64,000 nucleotides of DNA from contig NZ_VCDK01000006.1 in assembly GCF_007995215.1 (NCBI RefSeq), positions 434,001 through 498,000 on the forward strand. Direction: 5' to 3'. A program made the translations under genes and the position numbers. The notes under the pieces were generated by a model. The model made no database searches. It had not been told where the DNA came from and worked only from the letters and a program-made list of their open reading frames with translations. Positions 8,046 to 16,761 of the stretch are shown in pieces. Origin of the DNA: Shimia ponticola. Lineage in GTDB: Bacteria > Pseudomonadota > Alphaproteobacteria > Rhodobacterales > Rhodobacteraceae. How positions within the stretch are numbered: the first letter of the stretch is position 1; each line of letters opens with the position of its first letter.

Positions 8046-9839
8046 TTACTCAGCAGCCATAGCTGGCTTCTGAGGGACCATATCGTCGGCACTGATACCT
8101 GCGACGGATACCGGTTTCTTCATCGCATCGCGGCGGAATGGTTCACCCAATTCCTGATTGATCATCGCTTCGATCAGGGTTGTGACACCGTTTTCCATCT
8201 GGTCTTTGACCGCTTGGTTCAGCGCATCGGTCAGTTCGTCCATGGTGCGCGCGACGACGCCCTTCAGGCCACAGGCCTTCGCGATACCCGCATAGCTGAC
8301 CTGCTCGTCCAACTCCGTGCCGACAAAGTTGTCGTCAAACCAAAGGGTCGAGTTCCGCTTTTCAGCACCCCACTGATAGTTGCGGAAGACGATTTGTGTG
8401 ACCGGTGGCCAGTCGCCCCGTCCAATCGCGGTCAGTTCGTTCACCGCGATCCCGAAAGCACCGTCACCGGCAAAGCCGACGACCGGCACATCTGGTTGAC
8501 CGATCTTTGCTCCAACGATGGCTGGCAGGCCGTAGCCACAAGGCCCAAACAGACCGGGGGCAAGGTATTTGCGGCCTTCGTCGAAGTCTGGATAGGCGTT
8601 GCCGATGGCGCAGTTGTTGCCGATGTCGGACGAAATGATGGCTTCACGCGGCAGCGCTGCTGTGATCGCGCGCCACGCCATGCGGGGGGACATCCAGTCC
8701 GGCTTGTCCGCACGGGCACGCTCATTCCATGTGGTGCCAGGATCATCCTCTTCATGGGTCATCGAGGTCAATTCCTGCGCCCATGCAGATTTCTTTTGCG
8801 CGATGGTGGCCTTGCGCTCTTCGCGGCCTGCGTCGCCCGCGGTGTCGCTCAGTTGGCGCGTGATGCCTTTGGCAACCTTGGCGGCGTCACCCACAATGCC
8901 GACTGTCACCTTTTTCGTCAGGCCGATGCGGTCTGGATTGATGTCGACCTGAATGATGGTCGCATTCTCGGGCCAATAGGTCATGCCATAGCCCGGCAGG
9001 GTGGAGAACGGGTTCAGACGTGTGCCAAGGGCCAGAACAACGTCGGCGTCCTTGATCAATTCCATCCCGGCTTTTGAGCCGTTGTAGCCCAGCGGGCCCG
9101 CAAAGAGAGGGTGGTTGCCGGGGAATGCGTCATTGTGCTGGTAGCCCACGCAAACTGGCGCGTCCAAACGCTCTGCCAGTTCCATTGAGGCTGCGATCCC
9201 GCCTTCGGACAGGACAACGCCTGCACCGTTCAGGATGACCGGGTTCTTGGCGTCTGACAGGATGTCAGCAGCTTTCGCGACCGAGTTCTCGCCGCCTGGC
9301 GAGCGTTCGAATTCAATGGGGTCCGGGATGTCGATGTCGACGACTTGGGTCCAGAAATCGCGTGGAATGTTGATCTGCGCAGGGCCGGACAGGCGTTTCG
9401 CTTGGCTGATCACGCGGGTCAGGACCTCGGCCACGCGGGACGGGTCACGGACCTCTTCCTGATAGGCGACCATGTCCTCGAACAGCTTCATCTGTTCGAC
9501 TTCCTGGAAGCCGCCTTGGCCAATGGTTTTGTTGGCAGCTTGTGGCGTCACCAAGAGAAGTGGCGTGTGGTTCCAGTAGGCTGTCTTAACAGCCGTCACG
9601 AAGTTGGTGATGCCTGGCCCGTTTTGCGCGATCATCATCGACATTTTGCCGGTCGCGCGGGTGTAGCCGTCGGACATAAAACCAGCCGACCCTTCATGCG
9701 CGCAGTCCCAAAACTTAATGCCAGCGGCGGGGAAAAGGTCGGAAATTGGCATCATGGCCGATCCGATAATGCCAAAGGCATGTTCGATGCCGTGGCGCTG
9801 AAGGACTTTTACAAAGGCTTCTTCGGTGGTCATTTTCAT
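8046..9839 (-). CDS. xsc: sulfoacetaldehyde acetyltransferase
   Basis: A 597-residue thiamine-diphosphate enzyme that cleaves sulfoacetaldehyde with phosphate into sulfite and acetyl phosphate. The N-terminal PYR domain carries Glu49 in CAHEGSAGFM. The C-terminal PP domain has the GDGAFGIAVNEL ThDP/Mg motif near residue 457, followed by NYQWGAEKRN, a signature of Xsc rather than acetolactate synthase. The ATG at 9839 follows AAGGGGGAG; the 29-residue upstream extension lacks family similarity. It is the central step of this sulfonate pathway. The sulfite produced is the presumed substrate of the downstream SoeABC enzyme. Confidence 0.96.
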   Translation of the reverse strand: MKMTTEEAFVKVLQRHGIEHAFGIIGSAMMPISDLFPAAGIKFWDCAHEGSAGFMSDGYTRATGKMSMMIAQNGPGITNFVTAVKTAYWNHTPLLLVTPQAANKTIGQGGFQEVEQMKLFEDMVAYQEEVRDPSRVAEVLTRVISQAKRLSGPAQINIPRDFWTQVVDIDIPDPIEFERSPGGENSVAKAADILSDAKNPVILNGAGVVLSEGGIAASMELAERLDAPVCVGYQHNDAFPGNHPLFAGPLGYNGSKAGMELIKDADVVLALGTRLNPFSTLPGYGMTYWPENATIIQVDINPDRIGLTKKVTVGIVGDAAKVAKGITRQLSDTAGDAGREERKATIAQKKSAWAQELTSMTHEEDDPGTTWNERARADKPDWMSPRMAWRAITAALPREAIISSDIGNNCAIGNAYPDFDEGRKYLAPGLFGPCGYGLPAIVGAKIGQPDVPVVGFAGDGAFGIAVNELTAIGRGDWPPVTQIVFRNYQWGAEKRNSTLWFDDNFVGTELDEQVSYAGIAKACGLKGVVARTMDELTDALNQAVKDQMENGVTTLIEAMINQELGEPFRRDAMKKPVSVAGISADDMVPQKPAMAAE

Positions 9840-10119
9840 GGTGTACGGCTCCCCCTTGGGTGTGGCGTGGCGAATGCGTGAATCGTGCGGAGAGTATGCG
9901 ATTGGATGGATCGCTGATAGGGCCATCAGATTTTACTGGATCAGTCCAGAATTGCAAAGGGTCTCTGAAAATGGATCATCTTGTCTCAATAATTGAGAAA
10001 ATGGTGGGATTTTGGCGGATTGCACCGCGTGTCTGGACCGATTTTGCGCATTTGCCCAGCGCTGGTTGCCGGATTTTTGCGCAACGGCCCGCATCGCTGC
10101 GGCTCTCATCGGGCAAAAG
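9840..10119 (-). promoter_or_regulatory. xsc promoter region with CTGGAC elements
   Basis: This 280-base gap between tauR and xsc should hold the xsc-pta promoter. It contains an exact inverted repeat, CTGGA-TCAG-TCCAG, at 9936-9949, and a further CTGGAC at 10033-10038. From memory, TauR-type MocR regulators bind direct CTGGAC-like repeats in Rhodobacter; I cannot verify that here. No clear -10/-35 pair was assigned. Confidence 0.45.
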
Positions 10120-11571
10120 CTACCCTTTGGCCAGCACCTTTGCGATTTTTGCGATTCCGTCGGGGATCAGATTCGACGGGATCGAACTATAGGCCAACCG
10201 GTAGAAACGGTCGCTGTCCTGCGCTGCAAAGAACGGAGCGCCGCTTTCGATCAACACGCCCTCTTGCGCGAGCGCCTCGATCAGGGCGGTGGCCGATGGC
10301 CCGCCAGTGTCCATCCAAAGCGACGAGCCGCCGAAAGCGCCGCGCCCTGCGATCATCAATCCATTGGCGCGGATAGCCTTTTCAATCGTCTCGCGCCGCT
10401 CTTGCAGCGCCCGCGATGTCCGACGGATCAGGGCATCATAGTGGCCCAATGACAGGAAATAGGCCGCCGTGCGTTGAATATGCCCCGGAGGGTGCCGCAG
10501 GACCGTCGCCCTCAGCGCGCGTGCTTCGCGGATAAACTCGGCTGAGCCTACAAGGTATCCAAGGCGGAGACCGGGAAAGAGCGATTTCGAGAAACTGCCG
10601 ACATAGACGACACGCCCTTCGCGATCGAGACTCTTCAGTGCGGGCGACGGGGCCTTGAGGAACGACATCTCGAACTCGTAGTCATCTTCTACGATCAGGA
10701 AATCATCGCGTGCGGCCTTGGCCAAAAGGGCCTGTCTGCGGTCGACAGGCATGGTGGCGTTGGTCGGGCACTGGTGAGACGGCGTTGTAAAGACAACGTC
10801 CGTGTCGCCGGGAATTTCATCGGGGGGCAGGCCGTCACCATCGACCGGGATCGCGTCCAGATGACAGCGCATCTGCGTGAGAATGTCCCTGAGCGACGGA
10901 TAACAGGGATCTTCGATTGCGGCCCGACGATGCGGCGTGAGCAACACCTGCGAGGCGAGCCAAAGCGCGTTCTGAGCGCCCATTGTCACCAGAATTTCGT
11001 CGCTTTGAGCTACGATACCGCGCCTTGGCAGGGTGTGACGCGCAATGAATTCGATCAGTTTGGGGTCGTCTTGATCGTGGTAATCCGTCGTCAGCGCGTC
11101 AAAGTCGCGCTGGCCCAATGCCTGCAAGGCGCAGAGCCGCCAGTTGGGGATATCAAACAGCGTTGGATCGGCCTGTCCATAGATGAACGGGTATTTGTAG
11201 CTCCGCCAATTGGTCGGTTTTACCAATGCACGACGCTGGCTGAACTTCCGGGTCAGAACCCTGCTCCAGTCGACCTTGTCTTCGCGCGTGGTAAGGGGGA
11301 AGGATGGCGTCTGCGGCGCGCTGTCCGAGACATAATAGCCTGAACGACCTTTGGCGCTGATGTAATCCTCAGCAACAAGCTCGGTGTAAGCCAGCGTCAC
11401 GGTAATGCGGCTGACCCCAAGCTGTTGTGCCAGTTTCCGCGAAGATGGCAGGCGTTCGCCGCGTTGGAACCGACCGCTCAGAATGCCTTCTGCGATCATC
11501 TGTTGGATCTGCGATTGCAGTGTCCCCTCTGCATCCGGGTCAAGAAAAAGGGTCTCTGCTGGAATGGCCAT
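10120..11571 (-). CDS. tauR: MocR/GntR-type PLP-binding regulator, TauR-like
   Basis: A 483-residue fusion. The N-terminal winged helix-turn-helix of the GntR family (about 12-80, with GERLPSSRKLAQQLGVSRITVTLAYTEL split across the motif) is followed by an aminotransferase-fold effector domain. The PLP-lysine region is in VVYVGSFSKSLFPGLRLGYL. Position directly upstream of xsc-pta identifies it as the TauR-type activator of taurine utilisation. The ATG at 11571 is chosen because similarity begins there; the ribosome site is weak, and an upstream start at 11670 would add 33 unconvincing residues. It probably senses taurine, perhaps as a PLP adduct. Confidence 0.88.
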   Translation of the reverse strand: MAIPAETLFLDPDAEGTLQSQIQQMIAEGILSGRFQRGERLPSSRKLAQQLGVSRITVTLAYTELVAEDYISAKGRSGYYVSDSAPQTPSFPLTTREDKVDWSRVLTRKFSQRRALVKPTNWRSYKYPFIYGQADPTLFDIPNWRLCALQALGQRDFDALTTDYHDQDDPKLIEFIARHTLPRRGIVAQSDEILVTMGAQNALWLASQVLLTPHRRAAIEDPCYPSLRDILTQMRCHLDAIPVDGDGLPPDEIPGDTDVVFTTPSHQCPTNATMPVDRRQALLAKAARDDFLIVEDDYEFEMSFLKAPSPALKSLDREGRVVYVGSFSKSLFPGLRLGYLVGSAEFIREARALRATVLRHPPGHIQRTAAYFLSLGHYDALIRRTSRALQERRETIEKAIRANGLMIAGRGAFGGSSLWMDTGGPSATALIEALAQEGVLIESGAPFFAAQDSDRFYRLAYSSIPSNLIPDGIAKIAKVLAKG

Positions 11572-11810
11572 CTGGTGTGATCCGGGCTTTGAACTGGACT
11601 TATCGTTAGTCGAGCCAGAACGGATGCACAACCCACGCCCATTTGGTGGATACGCCAATCTGCCGTCCAAAGGGGGGCCGCCGCGGCCAAGCGCACCACC
11701 GGACGAAAACCAACCACGCGTGAGGATGCAAAAGTATGAAATTATCGCTTTGCCGAACCATCTTTTTTGCTAGGCTCAGCTTACGCTCTCGTCCGCAGGA
11801 GGCCCCTGAA
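11572..11810. promoter_or_regulatory. divergent promoter region tauR / L,D-transpeptidase
   Basis: A 239-base intergenic gap between the divergent tauR and the L,D-transpeptidase-like gene. The only notable element is CTGGACTTAT at 11594-11603, 23 bases upstream of the tauR start. It resembles the CTGGAC elements upstream of xsc and could mediate autoregulation. Nothing else is recognised. Confidence 0.35.
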
Positions 11811-12794
11811 ATGGCTCCAACTTCGCGTGTTTCAGTTTTTGTTGGCCTGTTACTTTTTCTAATCGCATCAATCGCCGCATCTGCTGCTGTCGCGCAAAGT
11901 GGAGCAGTTCCGCAGTGGCTACGCGCGCATGTGGGCACAGGCGACGGTCAGATTGCGCCAATCGTTCTCGAGCGCGCCCGCGCGCATTACCAAAAAAAAC
12001 GGCGCAGCGGAGCGGTTAAGAACCCCTGTTACATGGCGATGGATGCAACGCGCCCCAGCATGCAGGCAAACGGCCAAATTGGACGCAGGTATTACATCAT
12101 TTGTGAAAGCCAGCGGACGTTCCGGGCGATTTCGTCCGGCTATGGAAATGGCCGGAAACTACCTGCTGCGGATTTCTCGAATGGGCGCCAATGCGCGCGG
12201 AATTTCAGCAATGCCTTGGGCTCTAACCTGACCGCCGGCGGGCGTTACGTCACCGCAGAGACCCGGACGTCGTTCAAAGGCTTCTACACCGAGGCCAAGA
12301 TCACCAAGCCGTTCTACCGCCCATTCCTCGTTTTCGATGGCGAGGGCGAGACCCGCAACGCGCGCGACCGGGCGATTGGCGGCCATCAGGCGGCGTTTCT
12401 CAGATGGCAGTGCCGACTGGGCAATTCAGGCAGTCGTCATGTCGACGCAGACGGATACGTGCCATTCGGTCGGCTGGTTGATTACACAAGCGGACGCAGC
12501 AACGGTTGCACGACTTGGTCCGAAGCGGACTCCAAGGATGTGCTTGCCTTGGTTGAGGGCAATCCGACGACCTTGTATATATATCCTGAGTCCAAGGATA
12601 TTGACGCGGTTCGCACGGCCATCCGTGATCGCAAGTCGCTGACACAAGAAGGCCTTTATTGGAACAGCACCTGCCTGAGCCAGATCGGCGCGCCGCGTTT
12701 CTGGCCCAAGCGCAAGCTGCAACCGATCATCCGAAAATGGCGTAAATCTCTACCGCAAAGCCCGGCGCGCGTCCTGCCGATCTGCGGCGCCTGA
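11811..12794 (+). CDS. murein L,D-transpeptidase catalytic domain family protein (YkuD_2-like)
   Basis: A 327-residue exported protein. The ATG at 11811 follows a strong AGGAGG; residues 1-29 form a signal peptide with hydrophobic core VFVGLLLFLIASIAASAAVA. The NARDRAIGGH segment with His192 and the GRSNGCTTW segment with Cys233 match the HxG and SxGC catalytic positions of the L,D-transpeptidase subfamily that uses a cysteine nucleophile. It would act on periplasmic peptidoglycan. The first motif reads GGHQA rather than HGA, so activity should not be taken as certain. It is divergent from tauR and shows no functional link with it. Confidence 0.72.
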   Translation: MAPTSRVSVFVGLLLFLIASIAASAAVAQSGAVPQWLRAHVGTGDGQIAPIVLERARAHYQKKRRSGAVKNPCYMAMDATRPSMQANGQIGRRYYIICESQRTFRAISSGYGNGRKLPAADFSNGRQCARNFSNALGSNLTAGGRYVTAETRTSFKGFYTEAKITKPFYRPFLVFDGEGETRNARDRAIGGHQAAFLRWQCRLGNSGSRHVDADGYVPFGRLVDYTSGRSNGCTTWSEADSKDVLALVEGNPTTLYIYPESKDIDAVRTAIRDRKSLTQEGLYWNSTCLSQIGAPRFWPKRKLQPIIRKWRKSLPQSPARVLPICGA

Positions 12795-12904
12795 CGCATC
12801 CATTTATGCGACACGGTACGGGTGCCAAACAGGCGCCTCGTCACGAAGCTTGCTCTTGCGGCGGATTTCTATAGACACGGTCCATTACATTCAAGGAGTG
12901 GAAT

Positions 12905-13936
12905 GTGTTTGAGGATCTGGGATTTGTTGAGTTGACCGCGAAACAGGTCTCGGTCTGGTTTGGGCTGTGCCTTGGGCTGGCCTTTGGAGTCATGGCTGAA
13001 ATCACACGCTTCTGCTTTCGCCGTGGCGTGGTGAAATCCCCCGACCGAAAGCAGGCGCTGGGTGTTTGGCTGACGGCCTTTGCCTTTGCCATTCTGTCGA
13101 CCCAAGCCGCTGTGGCCCTGGGATTTGTGGATTTCGCGGATCACCGTCTTTACGCGACAAACATGCAGGTTCTGGCCATCGTGGTCGGTGGGCTCTTGAT
13201 GGGGACAGGCATGGTTCTGACTCGTGGGTGTCCCTCTCGGGTGACTGTCCTTTTCGGCACAGGAAACCTGCGCGCCGGTTTGGTGGCGCTGATCTTCGGT
13301 ATCGTTGTGTTGTCCACGCTCAAAGGGTTGTTGGCTCCGGTGCGCCTCGGATTGGGAATTGCGACGGTCTCACCCGAGTGGCAGGGCTTTGTCGATCTGC
13401 CCGGCGGTGCCTTGGTATGGGCTGTGATCCTTGCGTCAGGGGCGCTGGTCTATGCGGCGCGCAGTGGTGCGCGCGTGCGTGACTATATCCTTGCCGCGTT
13501 GATTGGTGTTCTGGTGGCCGTCGGTTGGGTGGGCAGTGGCTATGTTCTGTTTGATGAATTCGACCCCATCGCCATGGAAAGCCTTGGCGCAACCTTGCCA
13601 TGGTCCGAGATGACCTTCTGGACAGTCGCGTCTTCATCCATCCCCGCCAGTTTCGGCGTCGGTTTGATCGGTGGCATGATTGCTGGTGGCCTTGTGGCAT
13701 CGGTTGCTGGCGGGCGGTTCAAGCTACAGGGATTTAACGGTGGCCCCGAAACCCTTCGTTACGTGATCGGTGCCGTCCTGATGGGCGTTGGAGGTGTGTT
13801 GGCAGGTGGATGCACCGTTGGGGCAGGCTTGGCTGGGATGTCCACGCTCAGTTTTGCGGCCTTGATTGCCATTCTCAGCATTGCGGCAGGTGGGGTCATT
13901 GCGGACAGGCTGGTCGACCGACGCGCAGCGGTCTGA
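12905..13936 (+). CDS. YeeE/YedE-family sulfur-compound permease
   Basis: A 343-residue membrane protein with about nine or ten hydrophobic helices and the two family cysteine loops: MVLTRGCPSRVTVLFGTGNL near residue 100 and GGVLAGGCTVGAGLAGMS near residue 300. These define the YeeE/YedE (DUF395) family, which includes thiosulfate importers (TsuA-type) and proteins linked to sulfide or selenium handling. It starts at GTG 12905, seven bases after AGGAG; the ATG two bases upstream is in another frame. It lies 191 bases ahead of the methanethiol oxidase gene. In this setting, transport of thiosulfate, sulfite or sulfide is plausible, but the direction is unknown. Confidence 0.86.
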   Translation: MFEDLGFVELTAKQVSVWFGLCLGLAFGVMAEITRFCFRRGVVKSPDRKQALGVWLTAFAFAILSTQAAVALGFVDFADHRLYATNMQVLAIVVGGLLMGTGMVLTRGCPSRVTVLFGTGNLRAGLVALIFGIVVLSTLKGLLAPVRLGLGIATVSPEWQGFVDLPGGALVWAVILASGALVYAARSGARVRDYILAALIGVLVAVGWVGSGYVLFDEFDPIAMESLGATLPWSEMTFWTVASSSIPASFGVGLIGGMIAGGLVASVAGGRFKLQGFNGGPETLRYVIGAVLMGVGGVLAGGCTVGAGLAGMSTLSFAALIAILSIAAGGVIADRLVDRRAAV

Positions 13937-13976
13937 TTCATCGAAACAGCTTTGCAGCACGCAGACCAATTGCGCT

Positions 13977-13992
13977 GATTGCGGCGGCAATC
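13977..13992 (+). other. short hairpin between the YeeE-family gene and mtoX
   Basis: An exact six-base-pair stem GATTGC/GCAATC with a GGCG loop lies 40 bases after the permease stop and about 135 bases before the mtoX start. No U-run follows, so it is a weak terminator at best. It could be an operator for mtoX control. Confidence 0.3.
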
Positions 13993-14127
13993 CGCGCTTT
14001 GGGTTCCGGCCCTGCCGCAACGCAGCGACTCATTTCCTTGACGCAAGACAGGATTCTCGCGGACGCTCCCCCCATTGTTAAAAAATACAACGGCCCGCAA
14101 CGACGGGTCACCATGGGAGGAAACCAT

Positions 14128-15528
14128 ATGAACGTGCGGCCTGATCCGTCATTTTACCCGTCACCCAAGGATGCGATGAACGCGCCGCCAGAAAAGCTGG
14201 CGTTTACGCTCATGCTCTCGCCGGACTTCAGCCGCGAGGATGGCTTGGCCATCGTCGATGTTGATCCAGACAGCGATACCTACGGGCAGATCGTCCACAA
14301 GGTGATGGTGCCGTACAAGGGCGATGAGTTTCACCATTTTGGCTGGAATGCATGTTCGGCTTCGCTTTCGCCCATGTCAGGGCATGCGTTTTTGGAGCGG
14401 CGCTATCTGATCATCCCCGGCATCCGGTCGAGCCGCATCTACATCATGGATGTGAAAGAGCCGCTCAAGGCCAAGATTCACAAGATCATCGAGCCGGAAG
14501 AGGTGTTTGAGAAAACGGGATATTCCCGCCCGCACACGATCCACTGTGGCCCTGAAGGTATCTATGTTTCCACGTTGGGCGGCGGTGGTGAGGATGGCAC
14601 CGACGGACCGCCCGGAATCTTCCTTTTGGATTGTGAGACGTTCGACATCATTGGTCGGTATGAAATCGACCGTGGCACGCAGGACAAACACTATGATTAC
14701 TGGTGGAACCTGCCGCAAAACTACATGGTCAGCTCGGAATGGGGCCTGCCGCCACAGTTTGAAAACGGCGTCGTCCCAGAGGACTTGCTGAGCAACAAAT
14801 ACGGCCACCGCATCCACTTCTGGGACCTGAGGTCGCGCAAGAACGTGCAGACGATTGACCTCGGCGCAAACCACCAGATGGCGCTGGAAATCCGGCCTGC
14901 GCACGACCCGGCCAAGAGCCACGGGTTCGTGGGCGTTGTGGTCGATACCGAAAACCTCGAAGGCGCGATTTTCACGTGGTGGAAGAAAGAGGACGGCACA
15001 TTCGACGCCAAAAAGGTCATCACCATCCCACCGCAACCTGCGGATGCCGATGATCTGCCTGAGTTGCTGAAAGGCTTTGGAGCGGTGCCTGCGCTGGTCA
15101 CCGATATCGACCTGAGCCTTGATGACCGGTTCCTCTATGTCGCGTGCTGGGGGCAAGGTGAGATGCATCAGTATGATGTGTCCGACCCGATGAACCCGGT
15201 TCTGGCCGGCAAGGTCGAAATCGGCGGCATCGTCAAAAAGACCAAGCATCCCAACGGCAAGGACTTTGGCTATGGCCCGCAGATGGTCGAGATCAGCCGC
15301 GATGGGAAGCGGGTCTATTGGACCAACTCGCTCTACTCCACATGGGATGATCAATTCTATCCGGGTGACCGGGGGGCTGCGATGGTCATGGCCAATGTCG
15401 GAGAAGACGGTGGTCTGACACTGGCCGAGGACTTCTGGGTGGAATTCCCCGAAGGCTATCGGTCACACCAGATCCGGCTGGAAGGGGGCGATTGCTCTAC
15501 CGACAGCTTCTGCTACCCGAACGTATGA
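14128..15528 (+). CDS. mtoX: methanethiol oxidase (selenium-binding protein SBP56 family)
   Basis: A 466-residue beta-propeller enzyme of the SBP56/SELENBP1 family. The start is the ATG at 14128 behind GGGAGG. Conserved signatures include FHHFGWNACSASL with Cys76, RPHTIHCGPEGIYVSTLGG, and the metal-ligand-rich HKHYDYWWNLPQ-like segment (here DKHYDYWWNLPQNYMVSSEW). Known members oxidise methanethiol to formaldehyde, sulfide and hydrogen peroxide and bind copper. No signal peptide is visible, unlike what I recall for the Hyphomicrobium enzyme, so the compartment is open. It is coupled to the downstream membrane protein (ATGA), and the products fit the sulfur-oxidation setting. Family certain; substrate by homology. 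Confidence 0.88.
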   Translation: MNVRPDPSFYPSPKDAMNAPPEKLAFTLMLSPDFSREDGLAIVDVDPDSDTYGQIVHKVMVPYKGDEFHHFGWNACSASLSPMSGHAFLERRYLIIPGIRSSRIYIMDVKEPLKAKIHKIIEPEEVFEKTGYSRPHTIHCGPEGIYVSTLGGGGEDGTDGPPGIFLLDCETFDIIGRYEIDRGTQDKHYDYWWNLPQNYMVSSEWGLPPQFENGVVPEDLLSNKYGHRIHFWDLRSRKNVQTIDLGANHQMALEIRPAHDPAKSHGFVGVVVDTENLEGAIFTWWKKEDGTFDAKKVITIPPQPADADDLPELLKGFGAVPALVTDIDLSLDDRFLYVACWGQGEMHQYDVSDPMNPVLAGKVEIGGIVKKTKHPNGKDFGYGPQMVEISRDGKRVYWTNSLYSTWDDQFYPGDRGAAMVMANVGEDGGLTLAEDFWVEFPEGYRSHQIRLEGGDCSTDSFCYPNV

Positions 15529-16190
15529 TGGAAATGGAAACCGCGGCGGGCCTTTGGCTCGCCGTGATTGTCTCGGGCCTCTACCACGGGCTGAACCCCG
15601 GAATGGGGTGGCCGTTGGCCGTGTCTGCGGCGTTGATGGAACGCAAGCCATCGGCGCTGTATCGAGCGCTTGGCGCGCTTTCGGGTGGTCATCTGCTGGC
15701 GATGTTGATTGTGTTGGTTCCGTTTGCCGCCATGTCCGCTCTTGTGCGTTGGCAGGTCGAAATTCAGGTCGGAGCGGCTCTCATCCTTTTGGCTTTGGGC
15801 CTCTATTTGGCCATCACGAAACGGCATCCCCGGTTTCTGGCGCGGGTGAAACCGCACCAATTGGGGCTCTGGTCGTTCTTAGTCGCGCTCGCTCATGGTG
15901 CCGCTTTGATGCTGGTGCCGATCTATTTGGGGCTGTGCGCCATCGACGAGTTGGATGCCGGTCACGCCGCCGCCAGTACATTGATGCAAAACGCGGGGCT
16001 GCTGTTTGTTGTCGCGATCGCTCACACGCTGGCGATGCTTGTCTCAGGCGGTGCACTTGCCGTCGGCGTCTACCGCTGGTTCGGCTTGCGCGCTATTCAC
16101 CAGACATGGATCAACACCGAGGCCATCTGGGCATGGAGCCTCGTCGGCGTTGGAGCGTTCACGCTGGTTTGGGCCTTGGTGGGGCACTAA
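15525..16190 (+). CDS. polytopic membrane protein coupled to mtoX (UreH/NiCoT-like)
   Basis: A 221-residue protein with about six predicted helices. Helix 1 contains VIVSGLYHGLNPGMGWPLAV, which recalls the HALDxDH-type helix of nickel/cobalt transporters and UreH-like proteins, with the acidic residues replaced. ATG at 15525 overlaps the mtoX TGA (ATGA); a second ATG is at 15528. No independent ribosome site is visible, so translation probably depends on mtoX. The tight pairing suggests metal (perhaps copper) supply to, or substrate/product transport for, the methanethiol oxidase. I do not recognise a named family. Its 3' end overlaps the convergent phosphatase gene by 32 bases. Confidence 0.75.
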   Translation: MMEMETAAGLWLAVIVSGLYHGLNPGMGWPLAVSAALMERKPSALYRALGALSGGHLLAMLIVLVPFAAMSALVRWQVEIQVGAALILLALGLYLAITKRHPRFLARVKPHQLGLWSFLVALAHGAALMLVPIYLGLCAIDELDAGHAAASTLMQNAGLLFVVAIAHTLAMLVSGGALAVGVYRWFGLRAIHQTWINTEAIWAWSLVGVGAFTLVWALVGH

Positions 16191-16761
16191 CAGGCCGCCG
16201 GTAGAGCGTGCCCTTCCAATGCTCACGCTTTGGCGATCTTGGCCCTTCGAACCCCGCGCGGTTAAGGTGATCGGCAATATACTGGTTCATCACGGCGTGA
16301 CCGATGAGAGCCACTGAGCGCCCCGGCGTAGCAAGGATGATCAACCTCTGGGCCGCGCGCTCCGCGCGAGCTGAAAACGCGCGATGGCTTTCGCAGTTGC
16401 TTGAGTGGCCTAGACGCCAAAGAACACGTGCTCCGACAAACCAGACCACATTTGGCAGTTTGCAAAAGGGACGTGCCCGACCTTGTGTAAAGAGGTCGGG
16501 CAACTCGGCTTCATTGAAAATAGGATCACAGCAGTCGGGCGTGCGCAGCAAAAGACCCGCGGTTGCGATGGACCGCGCGCGCGTGCTGCTGATCACCGTG
16601 TCATACCTATGAGCGATGTTTGGCGGCGCGGTTGGCCGCAGCGGGGCGGTGTCATATTGGGTAACGAGGTGTCTGAACCGGGATCGGTCAGACCATTGCC
16701 ATTCATTGAATGCGACACGCCCATGCCGAAACAGCGTGATCTTGGCCTCATGCGCCGTCAC
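16159..16761 (-). CDS. histidine phosphatase-superfamily protein
   Basis: A 200-residue protein with the superfamily RHG signature at the N-terminus (ITLFRHGR, catalytic His), a second arginine region (SSTRARSIATA) and a late histidine in VALIGHAVMN. This is the cofactor-independent phosphoglycerate mutase/acid phosphatase fold. Start is GTG at 16761, overlapping the HIT gene stop codon (GTGA), so the pair is translationally coupled. The substrate is unknown; pairing with a nucleotide-hydrolysing HIT protein suggests a phosphorylated nucleotide or sugar. The C-terminal tail is proline-rich and overlaps the convergent mtoX-linked membrane protein. Confidence 0.82.
   Translation of the reverse strand: MTAHEAKITLFRHGRVAFNEWQWSDRSRFRHLVTQYDTAPLRPTAPPNIAHRYDTVISSTRARSIATAGLLLRTPDCCDPIFNEAELPDLFTQGRARPFCKLPNVVWFVGARVLWRLGHSSNCESHRAFSARAERAAQRLIILATPGRSVALIGHAVMNQYIADHLNRAGFEGPRSPKREHWKGTLYRRPVSAPPRPKPA

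Noticed and set aside
8007-9077. A 356-codon plus-strand frame opposite xsc
   Set aside because: The minus-strand Xsc is unmistakable; the opposite frame has no motif.
12903-12905. ATG two bases before the YeeE-family start
   Set aside because: It is in a different frame that soon stops; GTG at 12905 gives the conserved protein.
13810-14127. N-terminal extension of mtoX reading from 13810
   Set aside because: It would overlap the permease gene end; SBP56 similarity and the GGGAGG site place the start at 14128.
14377-15354. A 325-codon minus-strand frame inside mtoX
   Set aside because: mtoX is conserved over its whole length; this frame has no start context.
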